Source: Mycobacterium angelicum (GTDB taxonomy: Bacteria; Actinomycetota; Actinomycetes; Mycobacteriales; Mycobacteriaceae). From it: DNA of 64,000 nucleotides. The first letter of the stretch is position 1. The number at the start of each line of letters is the position of its first letter. A program made the translations under genes and the position numbers. The notes under the pieces are model-generated. The model made no database searches. It had not been told where the DNA came from and saw only the letters and a program-made list of their open reading frames with translations. The stretch is taken from the NCBI RefSeq assembly GCF_002086155.1, contig NZ_MVHE01000015.1, forward strand, positions 42,943-106,942, given 5' to 3'. Shown here piece by piece: positions 21,707-31,545 of this stretch.

Positions 21707-24283
21707 ATGGCCCGCGGGTTGCAGGGCGCGATGTTGCGCGGCTTCGGCGCGCGCGACCACATCGCAACGGTGATCGAAACCGTAATGATCGCACCACATT
21801 TCGTGCGAATACGAATGGAATCGCCGACGCTGTTCGAAGATGCCGAGGCCGAGCCCGCCGCCTGGTTGCGCTTCTGGTTCCCCGACCCCGCCGGGTCCAA
21901 TACCGAATTCCAGCGTGCCTACACGATTTCGGAAGCCGACGTCCCCGCGGGCCGTTTCGCCGTCGACGTGGTGTTACACGACCCGGCCGGCCCCGCCTCA
22001 ACCTGGGCTCGCACCGTCAAACCCGGCGCCACGATCGCGGTCATGTGTTTGATGGGCTCATCCCGCTTCGACCCTCCCGACGAGCAACCGGCCGGCTACC
22101 TGCTCATCGGCGACTCGGCGTCCATCCCCGGGATGAACGGCATCGTGGGAACGATCCCGGGTGACGTCCCGATCGAGATGTACCTCGAGCAGCACCACGA
22201 CGATGACACACTCATCCCGATCGCGCGCCATCCCCGGCTGCGGGTGCACTGGATCACCCGCCGCGACGAGAAATCCCTAGCCGCCGCGATCGAGAGCCGG
22301 GACTGGTCGAATTGGTATGCCTGGGCTACACCGGAGGCCTCCGCGCTCAAGAATGTCCGGAAGCGGCTGCGCGACGCGTTCGGATTCCCCAAATCCGAGG
22401 TACACGCGCAAGCCTATTGGAGCGCCGGTCGCGAGATGGGCACCCGCCGCGACGGCGAGTCGAGGGATGCTGACCCGAAAGCCGTTGCACCGCATGAGGA
22501 ACCGGCTGAAGCAGCGGCTCCGGCGCGCGGGAACTGGCGGGCCCAGGCCGCCGGTCAGCTGCTGGCACCGCTGCGCTGGGCGCTCATCGTTTCCGGAGTG
22601 CTGCAAGCCGTGGTCACCCTGGTGCAGCTGGCGCCGTTCGTGTTGCTGGTCGAGTTGGCCCGCCTGTTGATCGCGGGCGCCGATGAGTCCCGGTTGTGGA
22701 ACGTCGGAATCGCGGCCGTTTCGCTGCTGGGACTGGGCGCGATTCTCGGTGCCGCGCTGACGTTGTGGCTGCACGTGGTCGACGCCCGGTTTGAAAGTGA
22801 TTTGCGTTCAAGGCTTTTGGGTAAGCTGTCCCGGCTACCGCTGGGCTGGTTCACCGCGCGTGGCTCTGGGTCGATCAAGCAGTTGGTGCAGGACGACACG
22901 CTCTCCCTGCACTATCTGGTCACCCATGCCATTCCGGACGCGGTCAATGCGGTGGTCGCGCCGGTGGCGGTGCTGGTCTATCTGTTCGTCGTCGACTGGC
23001 GGGTCGCGCTCGTGCTGTTCGGGCCGGTGCTGGTCTATCTGGTGACGTCGTCGGCGCTCATGGTTGCGTCCGGTCCCCGCATCGCGCAATCGCAGCGGTG
23101 GGCCGAGAAAATGAACACCGAAGCCGGCGCTTACTTGGAGGGACAGCCGGTAATTCGGGTCTTCGGCGGTGCGGCGGCATCGAGTTTCCGCCAGCGCCTC
23201 GACGAGTACGTCGGCTTCCTGGTCACCTGGCAGCGCCCGCTCGCCGGCAAGAAGACGCTGATGGACCTGGCCACCCGTCCATCCACCTTCCTGTGGCTCA
23301 TCGCGACCACCGGCACGCTGCTGGTCGTCGGCAACGCGATGGATCCGGTGAATCTGCTGCCATTCTTGTTGTTAGGCACCACTTTCGGATCCCGCCTGCT
23401 CGGCATCGCCTACGGTGTCGGCGGCATTCGCGGTGGCGTGCTGGCCGCCCGGCGTCTCCAAACCACCCTGGACGAGCCTGAACTCACGGTGCGGGATCAG
23501 CCGTCTGACGCTTCCCGACCAGATCCCGCCGCAACGGTGGTATTCGATGGTGTCAGCTTCGGTTACCGTCCCGGTGTCCCGGTGATCCACGACCTGTCGC
23601 TGCACCTGCGGCCCGGCACCGTCACCGCGCTGGTCGGTCCGTCCGGATCGGGAAAGTCCACGCTCGCCGCCCTGCTGGCCCGATTCCACGACGTGGAGCA
23701 AGGGGCCATAGAAGTTGGCGGACAAGACATTCGGTCGCTCACAGCCGACCAGCTCTACACGCGGGTCGGCTTCGTTCTGCAGGAAACGCAACTGGTGCAC
23801 GGCACCGTCGCCGAGAACATCGCCCTGGCCGCCCCGGACGCCACCGCGGCACAGATCCAGGAAGCCGCCAAACAGGCGCAGATCCACGACCGGGTGCTGC
23901 GACTGCCCGACGGCTACGACACCGTGCTGGGAGCAAGCAGTGGGCTCTCGGGTGGGGAACGACAACGTCTGACCATTGCACGCGCGATCCTCGCCGATAC
24001 GCCGATTCTGATCCTCGACGAAGCCACCGCCTATGCTGATCCGGAATCGGAATACCTTGTGCAGCAAGCACTCAACCGCTTGACCAGGGATCGCACCGTG
24101 CTGGTGATCGCGCACCGATTGCACACCATCACCCGAGCCGACCAGATCATCGTCCTTGATCACGGCCGGATCGCCGAACGCGGCACCCACGAGGAGTTGC
24201 TTGCCGCCGATGGCCGCTACCGCCGCCTCTGGGAGACCGGCCAAAGCAGGCCGGTAGCCGCAGTACGGGAGGGCGCGCGGTGA
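21707..24283 (+). CDS. irtA: mycobactin/carboxymycobactin importer subunit IrtA
   Basis: Inner-membrane ABC half-transporter fused to an N-terminal siderophore-interaction (FAD) domain that reduces ferric mycobactin. 858 residues: FAD domain to about 280 ([20 protein letters not shown]), a hydrophilic linker, six-helix membrane domain, then ATPase with Walker [10 protein letters not shown], signature LSGGERQRL and Walker [12 protein letters not shown] 21707 is chosen for M-A-R-G-L-Q-G and the good ribosome binding site; the longer frame from 21572 would cover the iron box. Overlaps irtB by 4 bp. Confidence 0.96.
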   Translation: MARGLQGAMLRGFGARDHIATVIETVMIAPHFVRIRMESPTLFEDAEAEPAAWLRFWFPDPAGSNTEFQRAYTISEADVPAGRFAVDVVLHDPAGPASTWARTVKPGATIAVMCLMGSSRFDPPDEQPAGYLLIGDSASIPGMNGIVGTIPGDVPIEMYLEQHHDDDTLIPIARHPRLRVHWITRRDEKSLAAAIESRDWSNWYAWATPEASALKNVRKRLRDAFGFPKSEVHAQAYWSAGREMGTRRDGESRDADPKAVAPHEEPAEAAAPARGNWRAQAAGQLLAPLRWALIVSGVLQAVVTLVQLAPFVLLVELARLLIAGADESRLWNVGIAAVSLLGLGAILGAALTLWLHVVDARFESDLRSRLLGKLSRLPLGWFTARGSGSIKQLVQDDTLSLHYLVTHAIPDAVNAVVAPVAVLVYLFVVDWRVALVLFGPVLVYLVTSSALMVASGPRIAQSQRWAEKMNTEAGAYLEGQPVIRVFGGAAASSFRQRLDEYVGFLVTWQRPLAGKKTLMDLATRPSTFLWLIATTGTLLVVGNAMDPVNLLPFLLLGTTFGSRLLGIAYGVGGIRGGVLAARRLQTTLDEPELTVRDQPSDASRPDPAATVVFDGVSFGYRPGVPVIHDLSLHLRPGTVTALVGPSGSGKSTLAALLARFHDVEQGAIEVGGQDIRSLTADQLYTRVGFVLQETQLVHGTVAENIALAAPDATAAQIQEAAKQAQIHDRVLRLPDGYDTVLGASSGLSGGERQRLTIARAILADTPILILDEATAYADPESEYLVQQALNRLTRDRTVLVIAHRLHTITRADQIIVLDHGRIAERGTHEELLAADGRYRRLWETGQSRPVAAVREGAR

Positions 24284-26016
24284 TCCGCACCTGGATAAGC
24301 CTGGTTCCGGCCGACCGCCGCGGCAAGGTGATCACCTACACCGTGCTCGCGCTCGTCTCCGTCGTGTTGCGCGCCGTGGCTGCCGTTTTGCTGGTCCCGC
24401 TGGTCGGCGCGTTATTCAGCGGCACCCCGAAACATGCACTCGCGTGGTTGGTCTGGCTCACGATCGCGACCGTCGCGGGCTGGGTGGTCGACACGATCAC
24501 CGCGCGGATCGGCTTCGATCTGGGCTTCGCGGTACTCGACCACACCCAGCACGACGTGGCCGACCGGCTGCCCGATGTGCGGCTGGATTGGTTCACCCCG
24601 GACAACACCTCCACGGCACGGCAAGCGATCGCCGCGACCGGACCCGAGCTGGTTGGCCTGGTGGTCAACCTGCTGACGCCGTTGCTCACGGCAATCCTGC
24701 TGCCGGCGGTCATCGCGCTGGCCCTGTTGCCGATCTCCTGGCAGCTCGGAGTGGCTGCGCTGGCCGGCGTGCCGTTGCTGCTTGGTTCGCTGTGGGCCTC
24801 GGTACGCCTGACCCGCCGCGCTGATGCCGCGGCCGGCGAAGCCAACAGTGCGCTCACCGAACGCATCATCGAGTTCGCCCGAACCCAGCAGGCGTTGCGC
24901 GCCGCGCGGCGCGTCGAGCCGGCCCGCAGTTTGGTCGGCTCTGCGCTGAGCGCCCAGCACAGCGCGACGATCCGGTTGCTGGGCATGCAGATTCCCGGGC
25001 AGCTACTGTTCAGCATCGCCAGCCAGCTCGCGCTGATCTTGCTAGCCGGAGCCACCACGGCGCTGACCGTCGCCGGCACGGTCACGGTGCCCGAGGCCAT
25101 CGCATTGATCGTCGTGATGGCCCGATACCTGGAACCGTTCACTACCGTCAGCGAGCTCGCACCCGCCCTGGAGAGCACCCGCGCCACGCTGGACCGCATC
25201 CGTTCGGTGCTGACCGCACCGGCATTGGACGCCGGGGACGCCACAGTGCGCGACGGCGCCGCGGCCCCGCGTATCGAATTCGACGATGTCTCTTTCAGTT
25301 ACGACGGGGCCAGCCCGGTGCTCGACGGCCTCAGCTTCTCGTTGCGGCCCGGCAGCGCGACGGCGATCGTCGGGCCGTCGGGTTCGGGCAAAAGCACCGT
25401 GCTGGCGCTGATCGCAGGACTGCACCAGCCGTCTCGCGGGCGCGTGCTCATCGACGGTGTCGACGCGGCCACACTCGATCCCGAAGCGCGGCGCTCGGCG
25501 AGCAGCGTCGTATTCCAGCATCCCTACCTCTTCCACGGCACGATCCGCGAAAACGTGTTCGCCGGCGATCCCGCGGCCGACGACGACCGGTTCGCCCGGG
25601 CAGTCCAGCTGGCCCGCGTCGACGAGCTCACCGGGCGGCTTCCCGACGGCGTCGAAACGATCGTCGGCGAGGCCGGCTCGGCGCTGTCCGGCGGCGAACG
25701 GCAACGGGTCAGCATCGCGCGCGCTCTGCTCAAAGGCGCGCCGATCCTGCTGGTAGACGAGGCGACCAGTGCGCTGGACAACGAGAACGAGGTCGCGGTG
25801 GTCGATGCGCTCACTGCCGATCCGCATTCGCACACCAGGGTGATCGTCGCCCACCGCCTGGCCAGCATTCGCCATGCCGACCGGGTCCTGTTCATCGAGG
25901 ACGGCCGCGTGGTCGAGGACGGCGCGGTGGACGAGTTGCTCGACGCGGGCGGCCGTTTCAGCGAGTTCTGGCGCCAACAGCACGAAGCCGCCGAATGGCG
26001 GATACTCGCGGAGTAG
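24280..26016 (+). CDS. irtB: mycobactin importer subunit IrtB
   Basis: Second half of the heterodimeric iron-siderophore ABC importer. 578 residues, GTG start overlapping the irtA stop (GTGA). Six membrane helices, then Walker [11 protein letters not shown]-loop V-V-F-Q-H-P-Y-L-F, signature LSGGERQRV, Walker [10 protein letters not shown] and switch His in I-V-A-H-R-L. Co-expressed with irtA and presumably iron-repressed. Confidence 0.96.
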   Translation: MIRTWISLVPADRRGKVITYTVLALVSVVLRAVAAVLLVPLVGALFSGTPKHALAWLVWLTIATVAGWVVDTITARIGFDLGFAVLDHTQHDVADRLPDVRLDWFTPDNTSTARQAIAATGPELVGLVVNLLTPLLTAILLPAVIALALLPISWQLGVAALAGVPLLLGSLWASVRLTRRADAAAGEANSALTERIIEFARTQQALRAARRVEPARSLVGSALSAQHSATIRLLGMQIPGQLLFSIASQLALILLAGATTALTVAGTVTVPEAIALIVVMARYLEPFTTVSELAPALESTRATLDRIRSVLTAPALDAGDATVRDGAAAPRIEFDDVSFSYDGASPVLDGLSFSLRPGSATAIVGPSGSGKSTVLALIAGLHQPSRGRVLIDGVDAATLDPEARRSASSVVFQHPYLFHGTIRENVFAGDPAADDDRFARAVQLARVDELTGRLPDGVETIVGEAGSALSGGERQRVSIARALLKGAPILLVDEATSALDNENEVAVVDALTADPHSHTRVIVAHRLASIRHADRVLFIEDGRVVEDGAVDELLDAGGRFSEFWRQQHEAAEWRILAE

Positions 26017-26048
26017 GGGACAGCTGCCGAAACTCATGCCGTATGACT

Positions 26049-26054
26049 TACAGT
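26049..26054 (+). promoter_or_regulatory. -10 element giving leaderless transcript at 26062
   Basis: TACAGT (TANNNT) is followed by 7 bases and then ATG 26062. A G-run lies between, but Shine-Dalgarno spacing is too short. A leaderless start is inferred. Confidence 0.45.
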
Positions 26055-26061
26055 CGGGGGC

Positions 26062-27147
26062 ATGAGTGCCTTGTTGTCGATCCCGCGCTACCCCGCCGAC
26101 GTAACCGCGGAGTGGCTATCGACGGTGCTCAGCCAGCGCGGCACGCCGGTCGAGGTCGCCGCGGCCGATGTGGTGGCAATCGGCACCGGACAGACCGGAG
26201 CCACCTACCGGGTGACGGCCCGCTACGAAACCGAGCCCGGCGGGCTGCCGCAAACCTTCGTCATCAAGCTGCCCGCTCAGGACGATGCGGTGCGCGACCG
26301 GGTTGCCATCGGCTATCGCAGCGAGTGTGCGTTCTACACCTCGGTGGCCGATCGGATGCGGGTGCCCGCGCCGCAGTGCTACTACTGTGAGATCACCGAT
26401 GACGCAATGGAATTCGCGCTGCTACTGGCCGATCAGGCGCCAGCGGTGCAGGGCGACCAGCTGCTGGGTTGCGGCGAGCAGGAGGCCCGGCTGGCGGTAA
26501 CGGCCCTGGCCGGGTTGCACGGGCCCAGCTGGTGTGACCCGGTATGGCTGGACCTGCCCGGTATCGCGTTCCCGCTCCCGGACGAGCCGTCCGCGCAGGG
26601 CCTGGGCGAGGTGGCCAAGATGAGCGCCGACATCACCCTGGCCAAGCTTGGCGATCGGATGCTCGGCGAAGACCGCGAGACCTTCGTCGCCACAATGAGT
26701 TCGGTGACGCCGTGGCTGCTTGCCGAGCGGGGGCGGTTCTCCTTACTGCACGGTGACTATCGTCTGGACAACCTGCTGTTCGATCCCGATCTCACCCGGG
26801 TGAGCGTCGTCGACTGGCAGACGCTCGGCATCGGGCTTCCGGCAAGGGATCTCGCGTACTTCACCGCAACCAGCCTCGACTCGCAGCTGCGCTCGGCAAT
26901 AGAAGGAGAGCTCGTCGACGCGTATCACCGGGCGCTTGTCGGCTACGGCGTCACCGACTATGACCGGGAAACCTGTTGGCGCGACTACCGGCTCGGAACG
27001 CCGCAAGCCTTGCTGATCGCGGCATTCGGTTTCGCTTTCGCCGCCGCTACCGAGCGCGGCGACGACATGGTCCTGACCATGCTGCGGCGCGGCTGTCAGG
27101 CTATCCGCGATCTGGGCACCCTCGAGCTCATCGCTGCGCAGCCTTGA
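26062..27147 (+). CDS. APH-type phosphotransferase (ecdysteroid-kinase/CHK-like)
   Basis: 361-residue small-molecule kinase fold. P-loop-like region G-T-G-Q-T-G-A-T-Y-R, lysine in F-V-I-K-L-P, catalytic H-G-D-Y-R-L-D-N-L-L-F and metal D-W-Q in V-V-D-W-Q-T-L-G. Relatives in mycobacterial catabolic clusters lie beside acyl-CoA dehydrogenases and may phosphorylate an alcohol on the substrate; no substrate is evident. Convergent with the acyl-CoA dehydrogenase, overlapping it by 20 bp. Confidence 0.82.
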   Translation: MSALLSIPRYPADVTAEWLSTVLSQRGTPVEVAAADVVAIGTGQTGATYRVTARYETEPGGLPQTFVIKLPAQDDAVRDRVAIGYRSECAFYTSVADRMRVPAPQCYYCEITDDAMEFALLLADQAPAVQGDQLLGCGEQEARLAVTALAGLHGPSWCDPVWLDLPGIAFPLPDEPSAQGLGEVAKMSADITLAKLGDRMLGEDRETFVATMSSVTPWLLAERGRFSLLHGDYRLDNLLFDPDLTRVSVVDWQTLGIGLPARDLAYFTATSLDSQLRSAIEGELVDAYHRALVGYGVTDYDRETCWRDYRLGTPQALLIAAFGFAFAAATERGDDMVLTMLRRGCQAIRDLGTLELIAAQP

Positions 27148-28300
27148 CCAGATTCGATCCGATGATCAGCCGCTGAATCTCGCTGGTGCCTTCGTAAAGG
27201 CGCAGCAGACGCACGTCGCGGTAGATGCGTTCGACCGGAACGCCGCGCATGTATCCGCTGCCGCCGTGGATCTGGACCGCGAGATCGGCTACCTTGCCGG
27301 CCATTTCGGTGCAGAACAGCTTGGCCGCGGACGGGGCGATTCGTCGATCGGCACCGGTGACCCACTGTCGTGCGGCATCGCGGACCAGAGCGCGACCTGC
27401 CAGCACGCCGGTCTGCTGGTCGGCCAGCATCGCTTGGACCAACTGAAAATTGGCGATCGGGGTGCCGCCCTGCGTCGCGGTGGCGGCATACGCCACCGAT
27501 TCGTCGAGGGCGCGCTGGGCCGCGCCGACGGCGATTGCCGCGATGTGGACTCGGCCCCGGGCCAGGGAGGTCAACGCCGCTCGATAGCCGATGTCCTCCT
27601 CGCCCCCGATCAGTGCGCCGGGGCCAATCCGCACATCGGTGAAATTCACATCGGCGGTCCAGGCGCCCTCCTGGCCCATCTTGGCGTCCTTGATGCCGAC
27701 CGCGACGCCGGGTGCGTCGGCGGGAACCAGGAACACCGCGATGCCGGCGCCGCGATCGTCGGCCGGTCTGGTACGCGCGAATACCACGAACAGGTCGGCG
27801 ACGGGCGCGTTGGTGATGAACCGCTTCTGGCCGGAAATTACCCAATCACCTTTGTTCCGAACGGCTTTGGTGCGCAGCCCGGCCGGGTTGGATCCCGCGC
27901 CGGGCTCGGTCAGCGCGAAGGAGGCGACGACATCGCCGGAGGCCATCGGCTCCAGCCAGCGGGCCTTTTGCTCGTCGGTGCCGAAGCCGACGAGCACCTG
28001 TCCGGCGATGCCGTTGTTGGTGCCGAACATCGACCGCACCGCCAGCGAGGTGTAGCCCAGCTCCATCGCCAGCTCGACGTCCTGCATCAGATTCAGGCCG
28101 AGTCCGCCCCACTCCTGCGGAATCGCGTAACCGAACAGCCCCATCTTCTTGGCCTGCTCGCGCAAGTCGTCGGGCACCCGGTCGGCGTCGAGAATCTCCT
28201 GCTCGCGCGGCACTACGGCGCTGCGGACGAACTGACGGGTCTGGGCCAGGATCTCCTGAAAGTCCTCGTCGGATACCTCGGGGAGATCAGCAGTGCTCAT
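27128..28300 (-). CDS. acyl-CoA dehydrogenase
   Basis: FAD-dependent alpha,beta-desaturation of an acyl-CoA. 390 residues, ATG 28300 after AAAGGAG. F-A-L-T-E-P-G-A-G-S-N and W-V-I-S-G-Q-K-R-F-I-T-N contact FAD/substrate; Q-I-H-G-G-S-G-Y and the C-terminal R-L-Y-E-G-T-S-E-I-Q-R contain the usual catalytic glutamate. Divergent from fabG2 across 94 bp. Confidence 0.9.
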   Translation of the reverse strand: MSTADLPEVSDEDFQEILAQTRQFVRSAVVPREQEILDADRVPDDLREQAKKMGLFGYAIPQEWGGLGLNLMQDVELAMELGYTSLAVRSMFGTNNGIAGQVLVGFGTDEQKARWLEPMASGDVVASFALTEPGAGSNPAGLRTKAVRNKGDWVISGQKRFITNAPVADLFVVFARTRPADDRGAGIAVFLVPADAPGVAVGIKDAKMGQEGAWTADVNFTDVRIGPGALIGGEEDIGYRAALTSLARGRVHIAAIAVGAAQRALDESVAYAATATQGGTPIANFQLVQAMLADQQTGVLAGRALVRDAARQWVTGADRRIAPSAAKLFCTEMAGKVADLAVQIHGGSGYMRGVPVERIYRDVRLLRLYEGTSEIQRLIIGSNLVKAAQR

Positions 28301-28394
28301 CGGCGGACACTCCTTTCGGAGCAAGATCCTATATGAAATATGATATTGGAACGACTGCGTGCCCGTCCGGGTGCCGAGACAGTGAGGGATACAG

Positions 28395-29135
28395 GTGGGG
28401 TTGCTCAGCGGACAGACAGCAGTGATCACCGGCGGCGCACAGGGCCTCGGATTCGCCATCGCGGAACGATTCATCGCAGAGGGAGCCCGGGTGGTGATCG
28501 GTGACGTCAATCTCGAAGCCACCGAGGCTGCAGCCCAGAAACTCGGAGGTCCCGACGTCGCGCTGGCCGTGCGCTGCGACGTGACGCTTGCCGACGAGGT
28601 CGAGGCGCTGATCGGGACCGCCATTGAGCGTTTCGGCGGTCTGGACGTCATGGTCAACAACGCCGGGATCACCCGCGACGCGACCATGCGCAAGATGACC
28701 GAAGAGCAATTCGACCAGGTGATCAACGTGCATCTCAAGGGCACCTGGAACGGCACCCGGCTCGCGGCGGCCGTCATGCGGGAGCAAAAGCGGGGCGCCA
28801 TCGTGAACATGTCTTCGGTATCGGGCAAGGTCGGCATGATCGGCCAGACCAACTACTCCGCGGCCAAGGCCGGAATCATCGGGATGACCAAGGCCGCGGC
28901 CAAAGAACTTGCCTATCTCGGTGTGCGGGTCAACGTCATCGCGCCGGGGCTGATTCGTTCTGCCATGACAGAGGCCATGCCGCAACGCATTTGGGATCAG
29001 AAGGAGGCCGAAGTCCCGATGGGCCGCGCCGGCGAGCCCAGCGAGGTGGCCAGTGTCGCATTGTTCCTGGCATCCGATCTGTCCTCGTATATGACCGGGA
29101 CCGTCATGGAAGTCACCGGTGGCCGACACATATGA
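28395..29135 (+). CDS. fabG2: 3-oxoacyl-ACP reductase-like SDR FabG2
   Basis: NAD(P)-dependent short-chain dehydrogenase, 246 residues from GTG 28395 after a GAGGG site. Cofactor motif [12 protein letters not shown], and catalytic Ser/Tyr/Lys in M-S-S-V-S-G and N-Y-S-A-A-K. Closely resembles the Rv1350 protein that follows irtB in M. tuberculosis (recalled, not searched). Here two genes intervene, and FabG2 leads an operon with thiolase, CoA-transferase and acyl-CoA dehydrogenase, so a role in beta-oxidation rather than synthesis is plausible. Confidence 0.9.
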   Translation: MGLLSGQTAVITGGAQGLGFAIAERFIAEGARVVIGDVNLEATEAAAQKLGGPDVALAVRCDVTLADEVEALIGTAIERFGGLDVMVNNAGITRDATMRKMTEEQFDQVINVHLKGTWNGTRLAAAVMREQKRGAIVNMSSVSGKVGMIGQTNYSAAKAGIIGMTKAAAKELAYLGVRVNVIAPGLIRSAMTEAMPQRIWDQKEAEVPMGRAGEPSEVASVALFLASDLSSYMTGTVMEVTGGRHI

Positions 29136-30343
29136 GCCACGCCGTCATTTGTGAACCGGTACGCACACCGATCGGCCGCTACGGCGGAATGTTCAAGTCG
29201 CACAGCGCCGTTGACCTCGGTGTCGCGGCACTGAAGGGCCTGCTGGAGCGCACCGGGATCGCACCGGATGCCGTGCAGGACGTGATCCTCGGCCACTGCT
29301 ATCCCAGCAGCGAGGCACCGGCGATCGGCCGGGTGGTGGCCTTGGATGCGGGGCTACCGGTAACGGTTCCCGGCATGCAGGTCGACCGTCGCTGCGGGTC
29401 GGGGCTGCAGGCGGTGATTCAGGCCTGCCTGCAGGTGAACTCCGGCGCCAACGACCTCGTCATCGCCGGCGGCTGCGAAAGCATGAGCAACGTCGCGTTC
29501 TATTCCACCGACATGCGCTGGGGTGGCGCGCGCAGCGGCGTACGGGTACATGACGGGCTGGCGCGCGGCCGAACCACCGCGGGCGGCCGCAACTACCCGG
29601 TCCCGGGCGGGATGCTGGAGACCGCTGAGAATCTGCGCCGTCAGTACGGCATTTCGCGGCTGGAACAGGACGAGCTCGCGGTGGCCTCCCACCAGCGCGC
29701 GGTTGCCGCGCACCGGGACGGGGTACTGGCCGACGAGATCATCCCCGTCGCTGTACGCACTCGCCAGGGCGAGGAGCCGGTCGACACCGACGAGCATCCT
29801 CGCGCCGACACCTCGGTGGAATCGCTGGCAAAACTCAAGCCCGTTCTGGTCAAAGAGGATCCAGATGCCACGGTGACCGCCGGCAATTCCAGCGGGCAGA
29901 ACGACGCGGCGTCCATGTGTGTGGTGACCACACCGGAGAAGGCGGCCGAGTACGGGTTGACGCCGTTGGTCCGCATGGTGTCCTGGGGCCAGGCCGGGGT
30001 GGCGCCCAACATAATGGGCATCGGCCCAGTGCCGGCGACCGAGGCCGCACTGGCCAAAGCGGGATTGACCTTGCGCGATATTGACCTCATCGAACTCAAC
30101 GAAGCCTTTGCCGCCCAAGCGCTTGCGGTGATGCGCGAGTGGAAGTTCGGCGTCGCCGATCGTGACCGCACCAACGTGCACGGTTCGGGGATCTCGCTGG
30201 GCCATCCGGTCGGTGCGACCGGCGGCCGGATGCTGGCGACCCTGGCGCGCGAACTCAACCGCCGCCAGGCCCGCTATGGCCTGGAGACCATGTGCATCGG
30301 CGGCGGCCAGGGGCTGGCCGCGATCTTCGAGCGGGTCACGTGA
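29132..30343 (+). CDS. acetyl-CoA C-acyltransferase (thiolase)
   Basis: Thiolytic cleavage of 3-ketoacyl-CoA. 403 residues; nucleophile Cys88 in D-R-R-C-G-S-G, His358 in [11 protein letters not shown], Cys388 in C-I-G-G-G-Q-G. ATG 29132 overlaps the fabG2 stop (ATGA), though the frame is open upstream. GTGA overlap with the next gene. Provides the last step of the cycle encoded by its neighbours. Confidence 0.94.
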   Translation: MSHAVICEPVRTPIGRYGGMFKSHSAVDLGVAALKGLLERTGIAPDAVQDVILGHCYPSSEAPAIGRVVALDAGLPVTVPGMQVDRRCGSGLQAVIQACLQVNSGANDLVIAGGCESMSNVAFYSTDMRWGGARSGVRVHDGLARGRTTAGGRNYPVPGGMLETAENLRRQYGISRLEQDELAVASHQRAVAAHRDGVLADEIIPVAVRTRQGEEPVDTDEHPRADTSVESLAKLKPVLVKEDPDATVTAGNSSGQNDAASMCVVTTPEKAAEYGLTPLVRMVSWGQAGVAPNIMGIGPVPATEAALAKAGLTLRDIDLIELNEAFAAQALAVMREWKFGVADRDRTNVHGSGISLGHPVGATGGRMLATLARELNRRQARYGLETMCIGGGQGLAAIFERVT

Positions 30344-31545
30344 ACACGTTGCCGCTGAGCGGCATTCGCGTTGTCGAGGTGTCCAGCTTCGTGGCCGCGC
30401 CGCTGTGCGGGATGACTCTGAGTCAGCTTGGCGCACATGTGATCCGGGTCGATCCGATCGGCGGCGCCTCGGACATCCAGCGCTGGCCGTTGGCGGCAAG
30501 CGGGACCTCGATCTACTGGACCGGATTGAACAAGGGAAAGCGTTCGGTCACCATCGATTTGCGTTCGGCCGAAGGCCAGGAACTGGTCCAGCGGCTGATC
30601 GCCGAGGGCGATGGCATCGTGGTGACCAACGCAGCCGGCTTGACCTGGCTGCGCCACGATGTGCTGGCGGCTAAGCGACCCGATGTCATCCACTTGCAGT
30701 TGCTTGGGCGTGGCGACGGTTCCACCGGGGTCGATTACACGGTGAACGCGGCGACCGGATTCCCGTTCATCACCGGCCCGGTGGACCACGCCGGTCCGGT
30801 GAACCACGCGCTGCCGGCCTGGGATGTGTGCTGCGGACTGTATGCCGCGCTTGCCGTCGTCGCCGCCGTCCGGCGCCGCGAGCAGACCGGGGCAGGGGCG
30901 CGCATCAGCCTGGCCCTGGAAGACGTCGCGCTGGCGACGGCGGGCAACCTGGGATTGTTGACCGAGCCTCAGGTGAACGGCACGCAGCGGCCTCGCCTGG
31001 GCAACGCCGTCTACGGCCAGTACGGCCAGGACTTCACCAGCCGCGACGGCGTCGCGTTCATGGTTGTGACGTTGACCGGCAGGCACTTTCGTGACTTGGT
31101 CGACGTGACCGGTGCCGGTGCCGCGGTGTCGGCGCTGGCCAAAGCGCTGGGGGTGGATTTCGGGACCGAGGGCGAGCGGTACCGCTACCGCGACGCGCTC
31201 ACCGGCCTATTCACCGTCTGGTTCGCCGAGCACACGGCCGACGAGATCAGCGCGGCGCTGTCGGACACCACGGTGTTGTTCGAGCGCTATCGCACCTTCG
31301 CCGAGGTGGTGGCAGACCACAAGGTGACCGCCAATCCACTGTTCGCCCGATTGCACCAGCCAGGTGTCGGAGACTATCTGGCGCCTGCCCTACCCACCGC
31401 CTTCGACGGTGCACACCCGCGTAGCGCGCCGGCACCCGCACTGGGGCAGGACACCGCCGACGTGCTCACCCGGCTTCTGGGTTTGACCACCGCCGACATC
31501 GCACGTTTGACGAGTGCCAACACGATAGGGAATGAAAGCCGATGA
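30340..31545 (+). CDS. CaiB/BaiF family CoA-transferase-like protein, atypical
   Basis: Family III CoA-transferase fold, 401 residues from GTG 30340. N-terminal L-S-G-I-R-V-V-E-V-S-S-F-V-A-A-P and N-K-G-K-R-S-V-T-I-D-L are typical. The canonical catalytic Asp segment (V-D-V-S-L) is replaced by R-I-S-L-A-L-E-D, so intermolecular transfer by the usual covalent mechanism is doubtful. 2-methylfumaryl-CoA isomerase (intramolecular transfer) is a possible relative. Overlaps both neighbours by 4 bp. Confidence 0.8.
   Translation: MNTLPLSGIRVVEVSSFVAAPLCGMTLSQLGAHVIRVDPIGGASDIQRWPLAASGTSIYWTGLNKGKRSVTIDLRSAEGQELVQRLIAEGDGIVVTNAAGLTWLRHDVLAAKRPDVIHLQLLGRGDGSTGVDYTVNAATGFPFITGPVDHAGPVNHALPAWDVCCGLYAALAVVAAVRRREQTGAGARISLALEDVALATAGNLGLLTEPQVNGTQRPRLGNAVYGQYGQDFTSRDGVAFMVVTLTGRHFRDLVDVTGAGAAVSALAKALGVDFGTEGERYRYRDALTGLFTVWFAEHTADEISAALSDTTVLFERYRTFAEVVADHKVTANPLFARLHQPGVGDYLAPALPTAFDGAHPRSAPAPALGQDTADVLTRLLGLTTADIARLTSANTIGNESR

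Noticed and set aside
27266..28336. 356-codon frame on the plus strand in the acyl-CoA dehydrogenase
   Set aside because: Antisense to a full-length conserved enzyme; no domain features.
28331..28350. AT-rich ATATGAAATATGATAT stretch between the acyl-CoA dehydrogenase and fabG2 as an operator
   Set aside because: It contains TATGAT usable as a -10 for fabG2, but the repeat is a simple ATATGA duplication without a convincing dyad.
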